Shown here piece by piece: positions 1 through 9,069 of a stretch of DNA of 64,000 nt; within the stretch, counting starts at the first letter, position 1, and each line of letters begins with the position of its first letter. The position numbers and the translations under genes are program-made. This DNA is from an uncultured Bacilli bacterium (lineage in GTDB: Bacteria; Bacillota_I; Bacilli_A; RF39; UBA660): contig CAKOUR010000001.1 of NCBI GenBank assembly GCA_934120635.1, forward strand, positions 1-64,000, read 5' to 3'. The notes under the pieces were generated by a model. The model was not told where the DNA came from. It worked only from the letters and a program-made list of their open reading frames with translations, and made no database searches.

Positions 1-1
1 A

Positions 2-448
2 AATGCATATTTTCATAGATTAACGAGTGCCGAAGGACTAACTTCATTACAACAAATAGCTGGAGATGCAAACTTTGATGAAATAACATATGCCAAAGGT
101 CTAGAATCATTACAGAATATTGGAGGAAATGCATATTTTTATAGTTTAATTAGAGCTGAAGGATTAGATTCATTACAACATATAGGAAAAAATGCATACT
201 TTCCTAGCTTGCTTAATGCAATTGGATTAGAGTCACTACAAATCATAGAAGGAGCAGCAACTTTTTTTAGGTTAAAATCTTCCTTAGGATTAAGTAAACT
301 ACAAAAAATAGGAGAAACTGTTTTATTTGATAACCTAACTGATGCATCTGAATTAAAATCACTACAAAGTGTAGGAAATACAACCAATCAATATGTTCAA
401 AAAATAATTGAAAAAAATAATCAAACCAACATTAAACATCATCATTAA
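2..448 (+). CDS. Leucine-rich-repeat-like protein, 3' part (5' truncated by window edge)
   Basis: The frame is open from the left edge to a TAA at 446-448, giving 148 residues with no start in view. The protein is six consecutive units of exactly 21 residues, each of the form A-x-F-x-x-L-x-x-A-x-G-L-x-S-L-Q-x-I-G-x-x, for example around 128-190. The spacing of Leu/Ile suggests a solenoid of the leucine-rich-repeat type, as in BspA-like surface proteins. The last unit is degenerate and is followed by a polar tail ending in three His. No C-terminal sorting signal or membrane segment is present, so any surface anchor or signal peptide must lie upstream. The family call is from the pattern only; the role (binding, adhesion or intracellular scaffold) is unknown. 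Confidence 0.7.
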   Translation, partial: NAYFHRLTSAEGLTSLQQIAGDANFDEITYAKGLESLQNIGGNAYFYSLIRAEGLDSLQHIGKNAYFPSLLNAIGLESLQIIEGAATFFRLKSSLGLSKLQKIGETVLFDNLTDASELKSLQSVGNTTNQYVQKIIEKNNQTNIKHHH

Positions 449-459
449 TACAAAAAAAG

Positions 460-516
460 AATACTTCTTAAAAAATTCCCTATATATTAGGAAAATCTAA
501 AGAAGTATTTTTTATT
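460..516. terminator. Bidirectional Rho-independent terminator
   Basis: AATACTTCTT (460-469) pairs with AAGAAGTATT (500-509). A T-run follows on the + strand and an A-run precedes it, so it can serve both the repeat-protein gene and the convergent gene ending at 512. Confidence 0.75.
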
Positions 517-970
517 TTATTTTCTGACTTCTAGAATTCAATTCATTTAATATATCACTTTGATCAAGAATTGATTCTTCTTCATCATTTGGATTAATTT
601 GAAAAATAGACACATTATAATGCTCGTTCATTTTATTTACTAAAGCTAAAATGGACTCTAACTGAGGAGTATAAACTTCTTTAAGATCAGGTACAAAAAC
701 AATACCACCAGTAAAATATCTTTTTCCAGAAGTACAACCTTGATAAGGAAGATAGTGAAATTCATTAAGAAGCAGTTTCATTAAAGTAGCAAGATTATGT
801 TCATTCATAATAGTTCTAGGACTAATTCCTTCTTTTTTTAGTAATGGACCAAGTATATTTTGAAAAAAAGTTTCATGATTTTCATTCTCCATCGTAATAA
901 AATGTCCTTCAGGCGTAATTACTAATCCAGGAACATGTTCATCTAATTGATTAGCATCATTTGTTCGCAT
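512..970 (-). CDS. Hypothetical protein, 152 aa
   Basis: Unrecognised. ATG at 970 has a GAAGGA ribosome site just upstream on the minus strand. The sequence is soluble and acidic, without a signal peptide or membrane helices. It reads as a compact alpha/beta domain (residues ~10-125) with a Glu/Asp-rich C-terminal tail. It stands alone, convergent with the repeat-protein gene and divergent from rmuC. Its ends are well defined by a shared terminator and a clear start, so it is probably a real gene. No function is proposed. Confidence 0.6.
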   Translation of the reverse strand: MRTNDANQLDEHVPGLVITPEGHFITMENENHETFFQNILGPLLKKEGISPRTIMNEHNLATLMKLLLNEFHYLPYQGCTSGKRYFTGGIVFVPDLKEVYTPQLESILALVNKMNEHYNVSIFQINPNDEEESILDQSDILNELNSRSQKIK

Positions 971-1136
971 TTTTTTCCTTCTTTTTTAAAAATATCATAG
1001 CATATTCTAAAAGTAGTAACAAGTATAAATTATAAATAGAGAAATATCAAAAATATTTTTTTGAATTATTTGAACAAAAAAGAGATTAAAGTATTATTTT
1101 TATGATAAAATAATCTTAAGAATAGGAAGTGTTAGT

Positions 1137-2207
1137 GTGTTAGAATATATCATCTTAATAGGAATTATCATTATCATTATTTTATTAATTATCTCTATTT
1201 CCAAAAATATTAATGAATCAAATATTACAGAGCGCCTTGGAAAACTAGAAACAACCTCAGTAAAAGAAATGTCTAATTTTAAAATAGATATCATAAAAAC
1301 CATGAATGAAGACTTCAATAATCTAAATGAAATGCTAGAATATCGTTTAACTGTTATTAATGAAAAAGTAAACGAACGCTTAGATGAAAACTTTGCCAAA
1401 ACCAATAAAACATTTACCAATATTTTAGAGCGACTTTCCAAAATAGATGAAGCTCAGAAGAAAATAGACAGCCTTTCTACTGATATCGTTTCTCTTCAAA
1501 GTATTTTAACGGATAAAAAAACTAGAGGAATTTTTGGAGAAGTAAATTTAAATCATATCTTAACCAATATCTTTGGAGAAAATAATACTAGAATTTACCA
1601 AACCCAATATCCATTTCCTAATAATACCATAGCAGATGCCGTTATATTTGCCCCAAAACCACTAGGAACAATTGCTATTGATTCAAAATTCCCTCTAGAA
1701 AATTATCGCACAATGGTAGATAGAACCAAAGATAAATTAGAACGTGTTAATGCAGAAAGACAATTCAAAATAGATGTAAAAAAACATATCGATGCTATTA
1801 GTACTAAATATATTATTCCAGGAATAACTAGTTCACAAGCCATTATGTTCTTACCAGCAGAAGCAATATTTGCCGAACTTAATGCTTACCATACAGAATT
1901 AATTGAATATGCCAATAAAAAAAGAGTATGGATTACCTCTCCAACAACCTTAATGTCTACACTAACCGTAATCCAAGTAATTTTAAAAAATTTAGAAAGG
2001 GATAAGTATTCTTCTATCATCCATGAAGAATTAAATAAACTAGGAACAGAGTTTTCAAGGTATAAAGAAAGATGGAACAAACTAACAAGAAGTATTGAAA
2101 CAGTTAATAAAGATATTGAGAATATTAATATCACAACAGATAAAATTACTAAACATTTTGATTCTATAAATCAAGTAGAAATAAAAGACAAAGATTATAT
2201 TGAATAA
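1137..2207 (+). CDS. rmuC: RmuC-family DNA recombination protein
   Basis: 356 aa from a GTG start preceded by AGGAAG at 1124-1129. An N-terminal membrane helix (residues ~2-22, almost all Ile/Leu) is followed by a coiled coil (~30-120). Then comes the RmuC nuclease-like domain (~125-330), with conserved stretches RGIFGEVNL, AIDSKFPLENY and MFLPAEAIFAEL. RmuC proteins limit DNA inversions at short inverted repeats in E. coli and resemble endonucleases; the biochemical activity is poorly defined. Length and domain order are normal for the Gram-positive form. Promoter and terminator are not obvious, and it may be followed in the same transcript by the small membrane protein at 2255. Confidence 0.9.
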   Translation: MLEYIILIGIIIIIILLIISISKNINESNITERLGKLETTSVKEMSNFKIDIIKTMNEDFNNLNEMLEYRLTVINEKVNERLDENFAKTNKTFTNILERLSKIDEAQKKIDSLSTDIVSLQSILTDKKTRGIFGEVNLNHILTNIFGENNTRIYQTQYPFPNNTIADAVIFAPKPLGTIAIDSKFPLENYRTMVDRTKDKLERVNAERQFKIDVKKHIDAISTKYIIPGITSSQAIMFLPAEAIFAELNAYHTELIEYANKKRVWITSPTTLMSTLTVIQVILKNLERDKYSSIIHEELNKLGTEFSRYKERWNKLTRSIETVNKDIENINITTDKITKHFDSINQVEIKDKDYIE

Positions 2208-2254
2208 TTATTCTAAAATGCATATCTTAAAAATACTATTAATTAGGAGGATTT

Positions 2255-2464
2255 ATGATACGCATTTTTTTCTTTCTAGTTGGTTTTGCTCTCATGGTAT
2301 TAGGCTTAGCTTTCGATATTCTTTATCTTAATATTTTAACACTAGGGTATAAATTTTCTTTTTATGTTCATTTTATAACTAGAAGAATAGAATGTTATTA
2401 CACAATCATAGGCTTTATAATTATATTATTAACTATAATTACAAAAGGAGAGAGAAAAACATGA
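2255..2464 (+). CDS. Small two-helix membrane protein
   Basis: 69 aa; ATG preceded by AGGAGG (2244-2249). Two hydrophobic helices (about residues 2-24 and 48-64) are joined by a polar, aromatic loop. The 3' end overlaps the ATG of the next gene by 4 nt, so translation is probably coupled. No family recognised. It may help anchor or regulate its DUF3603 neighbour, but that is only a contextual guess. Confidence 0.6.
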   Translation: MIRIFFFLVGFALMVLGLAFDILYLNILTLGYKFSFYVHFITRRIECYYTIIGFIIILLTIITKGERKT

Positions 2465-3102
2465 ATTACATTTATGATGTTGCACTAAATTTTCAAGAAA
2501 ATTATTACCAATTTTTTGAATGGAATAGACATGATAAAATTAAGAATATACCAAAAATTCCAATTTATCACATTGGTGATGAAGATCTTTTATCTATGAA
2601 AAATAATAAAATAAAAGTAAATAGTACACTAATCAATAAAATCAAAGAAGACAATAAAAAACAGCAAAAAATAATCTGCTTAGTATCAAATCAAAAAATT
2701 ACCTTAGGATTATTATTTAGTGAAGAAGGTTTTCTCTTAAAAAGAAGCAGTTTAATTTATGAGGAAGAAGATGAAGCCAACAATCTTGCTAGTAATCTTC
2801 CTCTTACTAAAATTACTTATCAAGAAAATATTCCATTAAATCACGAAAACAAATTAAGAATAGAAATAGAAAAAAAAGAGATACTATTAAATTATATTAA
2901 TCACTTAAAAGATCCTCTTTTAATAAAATATTTATATTATGAGTATTTCAGAAAAGAATGTCCCTCTCTAAAGAAAATGAAATCAACAATTTTAGAAGCT
3001 ATTTCAGAAAATTGGACAAAAAAACAAAATGATCTCTATCATCTTGTAAAGTTAATCAGTAAAAATAATTTATCTTCGAAAGAAAGAACGAATTCTAGTT
3101 AA
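2461..3102 (+). CDS. DUF3603 family protein (YjbA-like)
   Basis: 213 aa. I chose ATG 2461, which has AAAGGAGAG upstream and overlaps the preceding stop, rather than the longer frame from 2392 that lacks a ribosome site. The N-terminus (YIYDVALNFQENYYQFFEW) has the Tyr/Asp/Asn-Phe and FEW pattern of the DUF3603 family, known from Bacillus YjbA. The family is soluble, widespread in Bacilli and of unknown function. The last 33 nt overlap the convergent gene on the minus strand (3070-3600). Confidence 0.7.
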   Translation: MNYIYDVALNFQENYYQFFEWNRHDKIKNIPKIPIYHIGDEDLLSMKNNKIKVNSTLINKIKEDNKKQQKIICLVSNQKITLGLLFSEEGFLLKRSSLIYEEEDEANNLASNLPLTKITYQENIPLNHENKLRIEIEKKEILLNYINHLKDPLLIKYLYYEYFRKECPSLKKMKSTILEAISENWTKKQNDLYHLVKLISKNNLSSKERTNSS

Positions 3103-3600
3103 TTTACGCTTTTTTGTATCTTTCTTTTTTTGTTCTTTTTTTTCTATTTCTTGTAGTTTTAAAAATTGTTTTTTTATTTCTTCATCATCTAAAGTATATT
3201 CTTTATCTAATACACTTTTATAAAGTGAACTATTTAAATTCCAATTATAAATATTGTTAAAATCTTCAATCATCTTCGTTGCCCGATAATATCCATATTC
3301 TGGTGAAGTATCATGATGATAAATAAGCCCCCATCCTGCTGCTAAAACAATACTTTTTTGGAATTTTAATCGTTTATCACTTGCCTTACTCTGGAAAAGA
3401 CAATCCTCAAATGAAGTATAATTATTCTTTAAAGTATCAAAATCCATAATCTGTAAAATCACTTTATCCTCTTTTATCTTATCATCTAAAACCCTATCTA
3501 AATAGCTATCATTAAATTTTACCATATACCAAGCAATTAATTTGTTAATAAATTGTTGAACATCTTTAAGTTGATAATGTTTATTTAATTCTAATGACAT
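3070..3600 (-). CDS. Hypothetical protein, 176 aa, basic tail
   Basis: ATG at 3600 on the minus strand with AAGGA upstream. The N-terminal two thirds look globular, with several Trp/Tyr-rich stretches (GWGLIYHHD, YNWNL). The last ~35 residues are very rich in Lys/Arg and end in RSFFRR, suggesting nucleic acid or membrane-surface contact. The 3' end overlaps the DUF3603 gene by 33 nt in convergent orientation. No family recognised. Confidence 0.6.
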   Translation of the reverse strand: MSLELNKHYQLKDVQQFINKLIAWYMVKFNDSYLDRVLDDKIKEDKVILQIMDFDTLKNNYTSFEDCLFQSKASDKRLKFQKSIVLAAGWGLIYHHDTSPEYGYYRATKMIEDFNNIYNWNLNSSLYKSVLDKEYTLDDEEIKKQFLKLQEIEKKEQKKKDTKKRKLTRIRSFFRR

Positions 3601-3668
3601 AAAATCCTTCTTTAATAGATTATTTCTTTGAATAATATATTTCTTTTCATCTAACGCATAAAAAATTT

Positions 3669-4310
3669 TTAATTCTTCTTTTCTAATAATAATCTCTCCC
3701 TTTCTAATTTAGAGTACTTACACCCACAATAATTTTGCCTATATAAATGATATTCTTTAGATAGTTCAATAGACCTCTTATACCCATTTTTCTTTTTAAA
3801 ATCACTAACCAAGAAAGATACTTGATAAGTATTTTCTAATTCTTTTCCAATCTCATTTAAGAGATTAGCATTTTTATAAGGACTTACAGTTAATGTTGTC
3901 CCAAAATAGTCAAATCCTAGTTTTTTTGCTTTTAAAGCCGTTTTCTCTAACCGAAGACGAAAGCAAACAGAGCATCTTCCTCCTCGTTCAGGTTCATTTT
4001 CTAGTCCCTTAATTTTTTCTTCATATAACGAATTATCATAATCACAGTCAATAATAGAAACAGGAAAAAGACACTTCATTTCCCTAATTAGTCTTTTTTG
4101 TTCTTCTTTTCTTTTTAAGTATTCTTCTAATGGAGAAATATTTGGATTATAATAAAATATTGTAATTTTAAAATACTTACTTAAATATTCTAAAATATAA
4201 CTAGAACAAGGAGCACAACAACTATGCAAAAGTAGAGTAGGAATAAATCCTTTTTCTTGATTTTCTAAAATAATTTCTTCTAGTTTTTGATCAAAATTTA
4301 TCTTTTCCAT
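3669..4310 (-). CDS. queH: Epoxyqueuosine reductase QueH
   Basis: 213 aa. QueH reduces epoxyqueuosine to queuosine in tRNA and is the non-cobalamin alternative to QueG. Signature cysteines are visible: HSCCAPC near residue 30, GGRCSVCF near 130 and YCGCKYS near the C-terminus; these ligate the metal/Fe-S centre in the family. The FYNPNI and GTTLTVSPYKN motifs are also typical. The gene is transcribed leftward towards the hypothetical gene at 3070, about 70 nt away. No other queuosine genes are nearby, which is common for QueH in organisms that salvage the base. Assignment is secure at family level. Confidence 0.93.
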   Translation of the reverse strand: MEKINFDQKLEEIILENQEKGFIPTLLLHSCCAPCSSYILEYLSKYFKITIFYYNPNISPLEEYLKRKEEQKRLIREMKCLFPVSIIDCDYDNSLYEEKIKGLENEPERGGRCSVCFRLRLEKTALKAKKLGFDYFGTTLTVSPYKNANLLNEIGKELENTYQVSFLVSDFKKKNGYKRSIELSKEYHLYRQNYCGCKYSKLERERLLLEKKN

Positions 4311-4481
4311 ACTATCTAAATAGGAATATTAAATATTCCAGCCCCCCTTCTATATATAATTAAAATTTAGTTCACTCAAAAAATATTATAACATAACTCC
4401 GAGATAATTTCATAATATTTAGTATAAATTATTTACAAAAATAGAATTAACTGTTAAAATAAAATTATCGGAGATGATAAA

Positions 4482-4991
4482 ATGAGTAATAATAAAAAAG
4501 AAAATACAAAACAGGTTCCTTTTAAAAATTATATTTATCTTTTTTGTATCTTATTAGGCAGTATTTTATTATTATTTTATATTTATACATGGTATGAAAC
4601 CTATAACGAAAATAAATTATATACAAGTATTATGAACAAATATTTAACTGTAATTAATTATAATGAATTAGATAATTATATAACGGAAACACCAAATGCT
4701 ATTCTTTATGTATCAGTATTAGGAGATAAAAAAATTAATAGATTTGAAGAACAATTTAAAAATAATATTTCTAATAGTAATTTAAGAAACAATATTTTAT
4801 ACTTAGATATTACAAATTCTGAAGAAAAAGAAGAAGCAATGAAAAAGTTGAATATTGATACAAATTTACCTTATTTAGTAGTTTATACAAATGGAAAAAT
4901 AACAGATACATATAGCATTGAAAAAAACAATTATAGTACAAAAAAAACAATAAAATACTTAAATAGAATTGGAGCAGACGAAAGTGATTAA
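4482..4991 (+). CDS. Membrane-anchored thioredoxin-fold-like protein
   Basis: 169 aa; SD GGAG before ATG 4482. Polar N-terminus, one membrane helix (~residues 16-38), then an extracytoplasmic domain. Its order (NAILYVSVLGDKK, LYLDITNSEE, LPYLVVYTNGKI) follows a thioredoxin fold, including the cis-Pro-like Leu-Pro before a strand. No CxxC redox motif is present, so catalysis by thiol exchange is unlikely and a binding or chaperone role is more plausible. The 3' end overlaps the likely trmL start by 8 nt. The fold is inferred from the pattern. Confidence 0.55.
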   Translation: MSNNKKENTKQVPFKNYIYLFCILLGSILLLFYIYTWYETYNENKLYTSIMNKYLTVINYNELDNYITETPNAILYVSVLGDKKINRFEEQFKNNISNSNLRNNILYLDITNSEEKEEAMKKLNIDTNLPYLVVYTNGKITDTYSIEKNNYSTKKTIKYLNRIGADESD

Positions 4992-5493
4992 TATTGTTTT
5001 ATATGAACCGGAAATTCCACAAAATACAGGAAATATTATGAGAACTTGTGTGGCAACAGGTGCAAAACTTCACTTAATAGAACCCTTAGGTTTCGTCTTA
5101 AATGATAAAACAATTAAGAGAAGTGGTGTAAATTATATAGATAAATTAAATTATCAAGTATATGAAGATTTTGATGATTTTACTAAAAAGAATAAAGGAG
5201 ATTATTACTTCTTTACTAGATATGGAAAAAAGCCACATACATCTTTTGATTTTAAAGATAAAGAAAAAGAAATTTATCTAATCTTTGGCAAAGAATCAAC
5301 GGGAATTCCTAAAGAAATCCTAAGAAATTATTTAGATAGATGTACAAGAATTCCTACAACTTCTAGTGTTAGAGCCCTAAATCTATCTAACTGTGTTGCT
5401 GTTGCAACTTATGAAGTATTAAGACAACAAGATTATCCATCATTAGAAAGAACAGAACCCCATAAAGGAGAAGATTGGTTACTCGAAGACTAG
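4984..5493 (+). CDS. trmL: tRNA (cytidine(34)-2'-O)-methyltransferase TrmL
   Basis: 169 aa from GTG 4984, which has GGAG nine bases upstream and gives the usual family N-terminus (INIVLYEPEIPQNTGNI). An in-frame TTG at 4969 would add five residues but overlaps the SD. This SPOUT methyltransferase modifies the ribose of C34/U34 in tRNA-Leu anticodons. The knot motifs are visible: PEIPQNTGNIMRTC, LIFGKESTGIP and the C-terminal VRALNLSNCVAVATYE. It is translationally coupled to the membrane protein upstream. A short AAGACTAGTCTT palindrome followed by T's overlaps the stop and may be a weak terminator. Confidence 0.92.
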   Translation: MINIVLYEPEIPQNTGNIMRTCVATGAKLHLIEPLGFVLNDKTIKRSGVNYIDKLNYQVYEDFDDFTKKNKGDYYFFTRYGKKPHTSFDFKDKEKEIYLIFGKESTGIPKEILRNYLDRCTRIPTTSSVRALNLSNCVAVATYEVLRQQDYPSLERTEPHKGEDWLLED

Positions 5494-5625
5494 TCTTTTT
5501 TTATTTTTTCAATATACTATTATATATTTTTTGAAATACCCATTTAGGATTTTACCTTGTAATAATTCTCTAATTAACTGGTAAAGTGTATTAATATATG
5601 TTAATATAACACTAAGGTGATAGAC

Positions 5626-6489
5626 GTGGACAAAATAAGATTGATAGAAGCAATTAATTCTAGTGAATTAGATTATCTTGATATGTATAAAAAAGTAAAT
5701 GTAATAGAAAAGCAGAAAACAAATTTTAATGTTGAATCATATCAAGAAATTGTATATTTACAAATGTATATGTTTCACTTGAAAAATGGTATAAATAATC
5801 TAAGTAAAGATAAAAACATTCCAGAATTATTCCCTAAAAAAATTTCATATGGACAATTTAAAATGGAATTAGAAAAATATAAGAATATCAAATATAAAAA
5901 TGATATTTTGCCAGGAATTGATAATTTATTTCAAGAAATAATAAGATTAGCTAATTTTAAATTATTGGATAGAGGATGTTGGACAAAGATATATTCTAGT
6001 TCGGTTTCGGGTGAAGTAGAAAAAGAATTTGGTAAATTATATGTAAGTGTTGATAATAGTTGTTTATATCAATTTGCGTGTCTTTTATTTAATAATTGCT
6101 TGAAAAATGGAATTTATAATTATGAATTTAAAGTTAATAATGACGAAGAAATAAATAGAACGGATAACATGGTTATATATTTTACAAAAGAGAATTTAAA
6201 TGATTATCTACATATAATTGATGAGTTGAAACAAATATATCCAGATTTTAAACTAAATTATTCTCATATTTTAGGAAAAGAAATTTCAAGTGGTGTTGTA
6301 ATAGCTAAAGATTATAAAGATGGTAGTAGTTTTACAGAAAAGGTATGTAAAACTATTTTAGAATTAAGAAAAAAAGGGTATGATGCTGAAACAATTGCAA
6401 ATTTGATTGAAGAAAGTATTGATACTCATTTGGAAAGTGTTGTTTCATTGGTATCCAAAGAAGGATTGCAGGAAAATAAAAAACATTAA
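5626..6489 (+). CDS. Hypothetical protein, 287 aa
   Basis: No family recognised. Two GTG starts are possible, 5617 and 5626. I prefer 5626 because AAGGTGA lies just upstream at the spacing used elsewhere in this window. The protein is soluble, helical in the N-terminal third and mixed alpha/beta later (YGQFKMELEKY, NMVIYFTKENL). No signal peptide, membrane helix or recognisable catalytic motif was seen. It is flanked by ~120 and ~180 nt intergenic stretches and looks monocistronic. Confidence 0.55.
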   Translation: MDKIRLIEAINSSELDYLDMYKKVNVIEKQKTNFNVESYQEIVYLQMYMFHLKNGINNLSKDKNIPELFPKKISYGQFKMELEKYKNIKYKNDILPGIDNLFQEIIRLANFKLLDRGCWTKIYSSSVSGEVEKEFGKLYVSVDNSCLYQFACLLFNNCLKNGIYNYEFKVNNDEEINRTDNMVIYFTKENLNDYLHIIDELKQIYPDFKLNYSHILGKEISSGVVIAKDYKDGSSFTEKVCKTILELRKKGYDAETIANLIEESIDTHLESVVSLVSKEGLQENKKH

Positions 6490-6619
6490 TAAAATGTATA
6501 ACATAAAGTGAGTACAAATAATTCTTATTTTTGATTCATAAATAAAATCCATTACTAATAGGTATCTTCACCCTTTTTACGAAAAATATAATTTATGATT
6601 TTTGTAAAAAATCCCTCTA

Positions 6620-6648
6620 TTTACATAAAATTTCAAAAATGTTATAAT
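6620..6648 (+). promoter_or_regulatory. Promoter of the DUF951-AbgT operon
   Basis: TTTACA (6620-6625), 17-nt spacer, TATAAT (6643-6648), 24 nt before the ATG at 6673. Confidence 0.6.
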
Positions 6649-6672
6649 ACTTTTGAAAAAGAGGTGGATAAA

Positions 6673-6858
6673 ATGGCTCTTAATTATAATTTAGGTAGCA
6701 TCGTTATGATGAAAAAACAGCACCCATGTGGAACCAACAAATGGGAAATTATCAGAGTAGGAGCAGATATCAAAATAAAATGTCTAGAGTGTTCTAGAAC
6801 AATAATGTTACCAAGAGTAGAATTTAACAAAAAGTTAAAAAAGGTGATTAATCAATGA
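6673..6858 (+). CDS. DUF951 family protein
   Basis: 61 aa. ATG 6673 has GAGGTGGAT just upstream; the longer frame from 6595 would start inside the promoter. DUF951 proteins are ~65 residues and carry a Cys/Trp-rich core, here HPCGTNKWEIIRVGADIKIKC followed by CxxC and a typical MLPRVEF. In Bacilli the gene usually sits near mscS, parB or ychF; here it is within 2.5 kb of ychF. Function is unknown; the Cys pattern suggests a small metal-binding or nucleic-acid-binding domain. The stop overlaps the next start (ATGA). Confidence 0.85.
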   Translation: MALNYNLGSIVMMKKQHPCGTNKWEIIRVGADIKIKCLECSRTIMLPRVEFNKKLKKVINQ

Positions 6859-8399
6859 AAAGAAAAATAAAACGAACAAAATTTCATCCAGCACTAGTAT
6901 TTTTAGTCTTAACCTTAGCTGTTATGGTAATTAGCAGCGTTGGAGGAATTTTAAATCTAGAAACAAACTATTACACAGTAAATACAGTAACAGGAGATTT
7001 GGAATCTCAGGTAGTAAATATTAACAATCTTTTCAACAGAACAGGAATTCAATACTTAATCAGTAATTTACTATCTAATTTTATGAATTTTGCTCCCTTA
7101 GGAACTTTTATCTTAGGATTAATGGGAATAGGAGTAGCATATAAATCAGGATTCTTAAATACGTTAAATAAAGTTATAGCCAAAGTATTTCCAAGAAAGA
7201 TGTTAACTTTCTTAATTGTATTATTAGGAGTAATTTTTTCAATGTTCTATGATGTTGGCTATGTTATTCTAATTCCAATGGCAGCCATTCTCTTTAGAGA
7301 TTTAGGAAGACATCCATCCGCGGGGATCTGTGCAGCATTTGCAGGAATTACCTTTGGATCAGGTGCAAATATTGTCGCAAATTCATTAGATAGTAGCTTA
7401 CTTCCTTATACAAAATCAGCAACAACAATTCTAGATGCTACTTATAAAGTTCAAACAAATGGAAATCTTATTTTTATGATAATAAGTACATTATTAGTAG
7501 CATATATTGGAACAATTATTACAGAAAGAGTAATCATTCCTAAATTAGGAAAATATAATTTTGAAGAAGAAGAAATTGAAAACAGAAAACAAGAACCAAC
7601 AAAAACAGAAATAAAAGGACTAATCATTGCAATTATCTCAGTAGTCGCAATTCTTCTACCTATTATTTATTGTATTATTCCAGGATTACCATTCTCTGGC
7701 TTACTTCTTTACCTAAAAGATTCAGGCTATGTTAATCAACTATTTGGAAGTAATTCTTACTTTTATAAAGGTTCGGTATTCATCTTTAGTTTCCTTCTTA
7801 TGTTAGCAGGATTGGTTTATGGATTAAGGGTAAAAACTTTCAAAAATAATCGTGATTTTGTTGATGGAATGAATTATTACTTAAAAGATTTATCTTCACT
7901 TCTTGTCTTAATCTTCTTTGCTGCTCAATTTTGTTTGATTTTTAAACAAACTAATTTAGGAGTATTTGTAGTAGCAAGTCTAACCAACTGGATAAGTGAG
8001 TTACAGTTAACAGGAATCGTTTTAGTATTAGTAACTTTTTTCTTAACATTAGTTTCTACATTACTAGTACCAGTATCATCAACAAAATGGGCAATCTTAG
8101 CCCCAATTATTGTACCAATGTTTATGCAAAGTTCCTTAACCCCAGAATTTGCTCAAGCAGTATTTAGAGCAGCAGATAGTTCAGTAAAAGGAATTACCCC
8201 ATTATTTACTTACTTCGTTATCTTAATTGGATTTCTTCAAATTTATAATAAAAAGAAAAATGATCCCGTAACAATCTCTAGAGCGATTTCCCTAATGGCA
8301 CCATATACAGTAGCCTTTACTGTTTTATGGTTAGCAATTGTAATTGTTTTCTATACTTTAGGTATTCCAATAGGAATTGCAACAAAAGTAACACTATAA
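6855..8399 (+). CDS. AbgT-family transporter
   Basis: 514 aa, polytopic. It begins with a basic cytoplasmic tail, a first helix (~12-30) and an extracellular loop rich in Asn/Thr. Family stretches follow: FAPLGTFILGLMGIGVAYKSG, SMFYDVGYVILIPM and the re-entrant VPVSSTKWAILAPI. AbgT proteins import p-aminobenzoyl-glutamate or export sulfonamide-like antimetabolites; the substrate cannot be told from sequence. It starts within the stop codon of the DUF951 gene (ATGA overlap), so the two are one operon. A hairpin terminator follows directly. Confidence 0.85.
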   Translation: MKRKIKRTKFHPALVFLVLTLAVMVISSVGGILNLETNYYTVNTVTGDLESQVVNINNLFNRTGIQYLISNLLSNFMNFAPLGTFILGLMGIGVAYKSGFLNTLNKVIAKVFPRKMLTFLIVLLGVIFSMFYDVGYVILIPMAAILFRDLGRHPSAGICAAFAGITFGSGANIVANSLDSSLLPYTKSATTILDATYKVQTNGNLIFMIISTLLVAYIGTIITERVIIPKLGKYNFEEEEIENRKQEPTKTEIKGLIIAIISVVAILLPIIYCIIPGLPFSGLLLYLKDSGYVNQLFGSNSYFYKGSVFIFSFLLMLAGLVYGLRVKTFKNNRDFVDGMNYYLKDLSSLLVLIFFAAQFCLIFKQTNLGVFVVASLTNWISELQLTGIVLVLVTFFLTLVSTLLVPVSSTKWAILAPIIVPMFMQSSLTPEFAQAVFRAADSSVKGITPLFTYFVILIGFLQIYNKKKNDPVTISRAISLMAPYTVAFTVLWLAIVIVFYTLGIPIGIATKVTL

Positions 8400-8431
8400 G
8401 AAACATTTCTTTTCTAAGATTTGTTTCTTTT
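8398..8431 (+). terminator. Terminator after the AbgT-family gene
   Basis: AAGAAAC (8398-8404) pairs with GTTTCTT (8423-8429), followed by T-rich sequence. The stem begins inside the stop codon. Confidence 0.6.
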
Positions 8432-8592
8432 ATTTACTTAAAATACTGATAAAGAAGTCCTATGAAAATAGGAATTATCCTAAGATGAAAATAATTTCTT
8501 TTTCATTTTTGAAAAAAACATTGAAGTTTTTTTCTCCAAAAAATAAAAAATATGCTATAATAAACTTATTAGAATAGAAAGTGGGAGATAAA

Positions 8593-9069
8593 ATGAATTT
8601 AAGTACAATAAACCAAGAAAAAATAAAATTTCAACTAAATGATGCACAAATTTATTCCAAATGTATAAAAAAACTATTTCCAACTACTCAATTTGGAACT
8701 TGGAGTAAAGTTCCAAAGAAAGTACAAGAAAAGTATCACCATATTTTAAATAACCTAACCAAAAATATTCATCGTTCTTTAGAAGAAAATCCAATATTTA
8801 TCTCCAAAAGAAGGCTAAATCAAAATAAAGAAATTGCTTTTGGTATCTTATTTAAAGACGCAGTAAAAGAATTAAATGTCAATTTATTACACATAAGAGA
8901 AATGGCAAAACAAGATATTGCTAAAGAACATATTGTAAGGAAACCAGTATCAAAAAACAATCATCTTTTAGGTAGGAAAATTAAACTAAAAAAGAAAACA
9001 AGACCCGCTATCTCATTTGATTATCCAAACCTAACAAGAATTCCTTCTTGTGGATTATTAGCAAGATAA
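8593..9069 (+). CDS. Hypothetical protein, 158 aa, basic
   Basis: ATG 8593 is preceded by GGGAGA; the in-frame GTG at 8581 overlaps that ribosome site and is less likely. An extended -10 (TGCTATAAT, 8553-8561) lies upstream and a terminator follows, so it is monocistronic. The protein is Lys/Arg-rich with a helical N-terminal half and a disordered basic tail (residues ~118-158). It may bind nucleic acid, but no domain was recognised. Confidence 0.55.
   Translation: MNLSTINQEKIKFQLNDAQIYSKCIKKLFPTTQFGTWSKVPKKVQEKYHHILNNLTKNIHRSLEENPIFISKRRLNQNKEIAFGILFKDAVKELNVNLLHIREMAKQDIAKEHIVRKPVSKNNHLLGRKIKLKKKTRPAISFDYPNLTRIPSCGLLAR

Noticed and set aside
1..448. CRISPR-like array from regularly spaced similar DNA at the left edge.
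   Set aside because: The 63-nt periodicity is coding: it is one open frame of 21-residue protein repeats, with no fixed repeat and spacer pattern.
4320..4480. Riboswitch upstream of queH (preQ1 type).
   Set aside because: The leader is AT-rich with one C-run and I could not find a preQ1-like pseudoknot or terminator on the minus strand.
4969..4983. TTG start for trmL at 4969.
   Set aside because: It overlaps the GGAG site; GTG 4984 gives the usual family N-terminus at good spacing.
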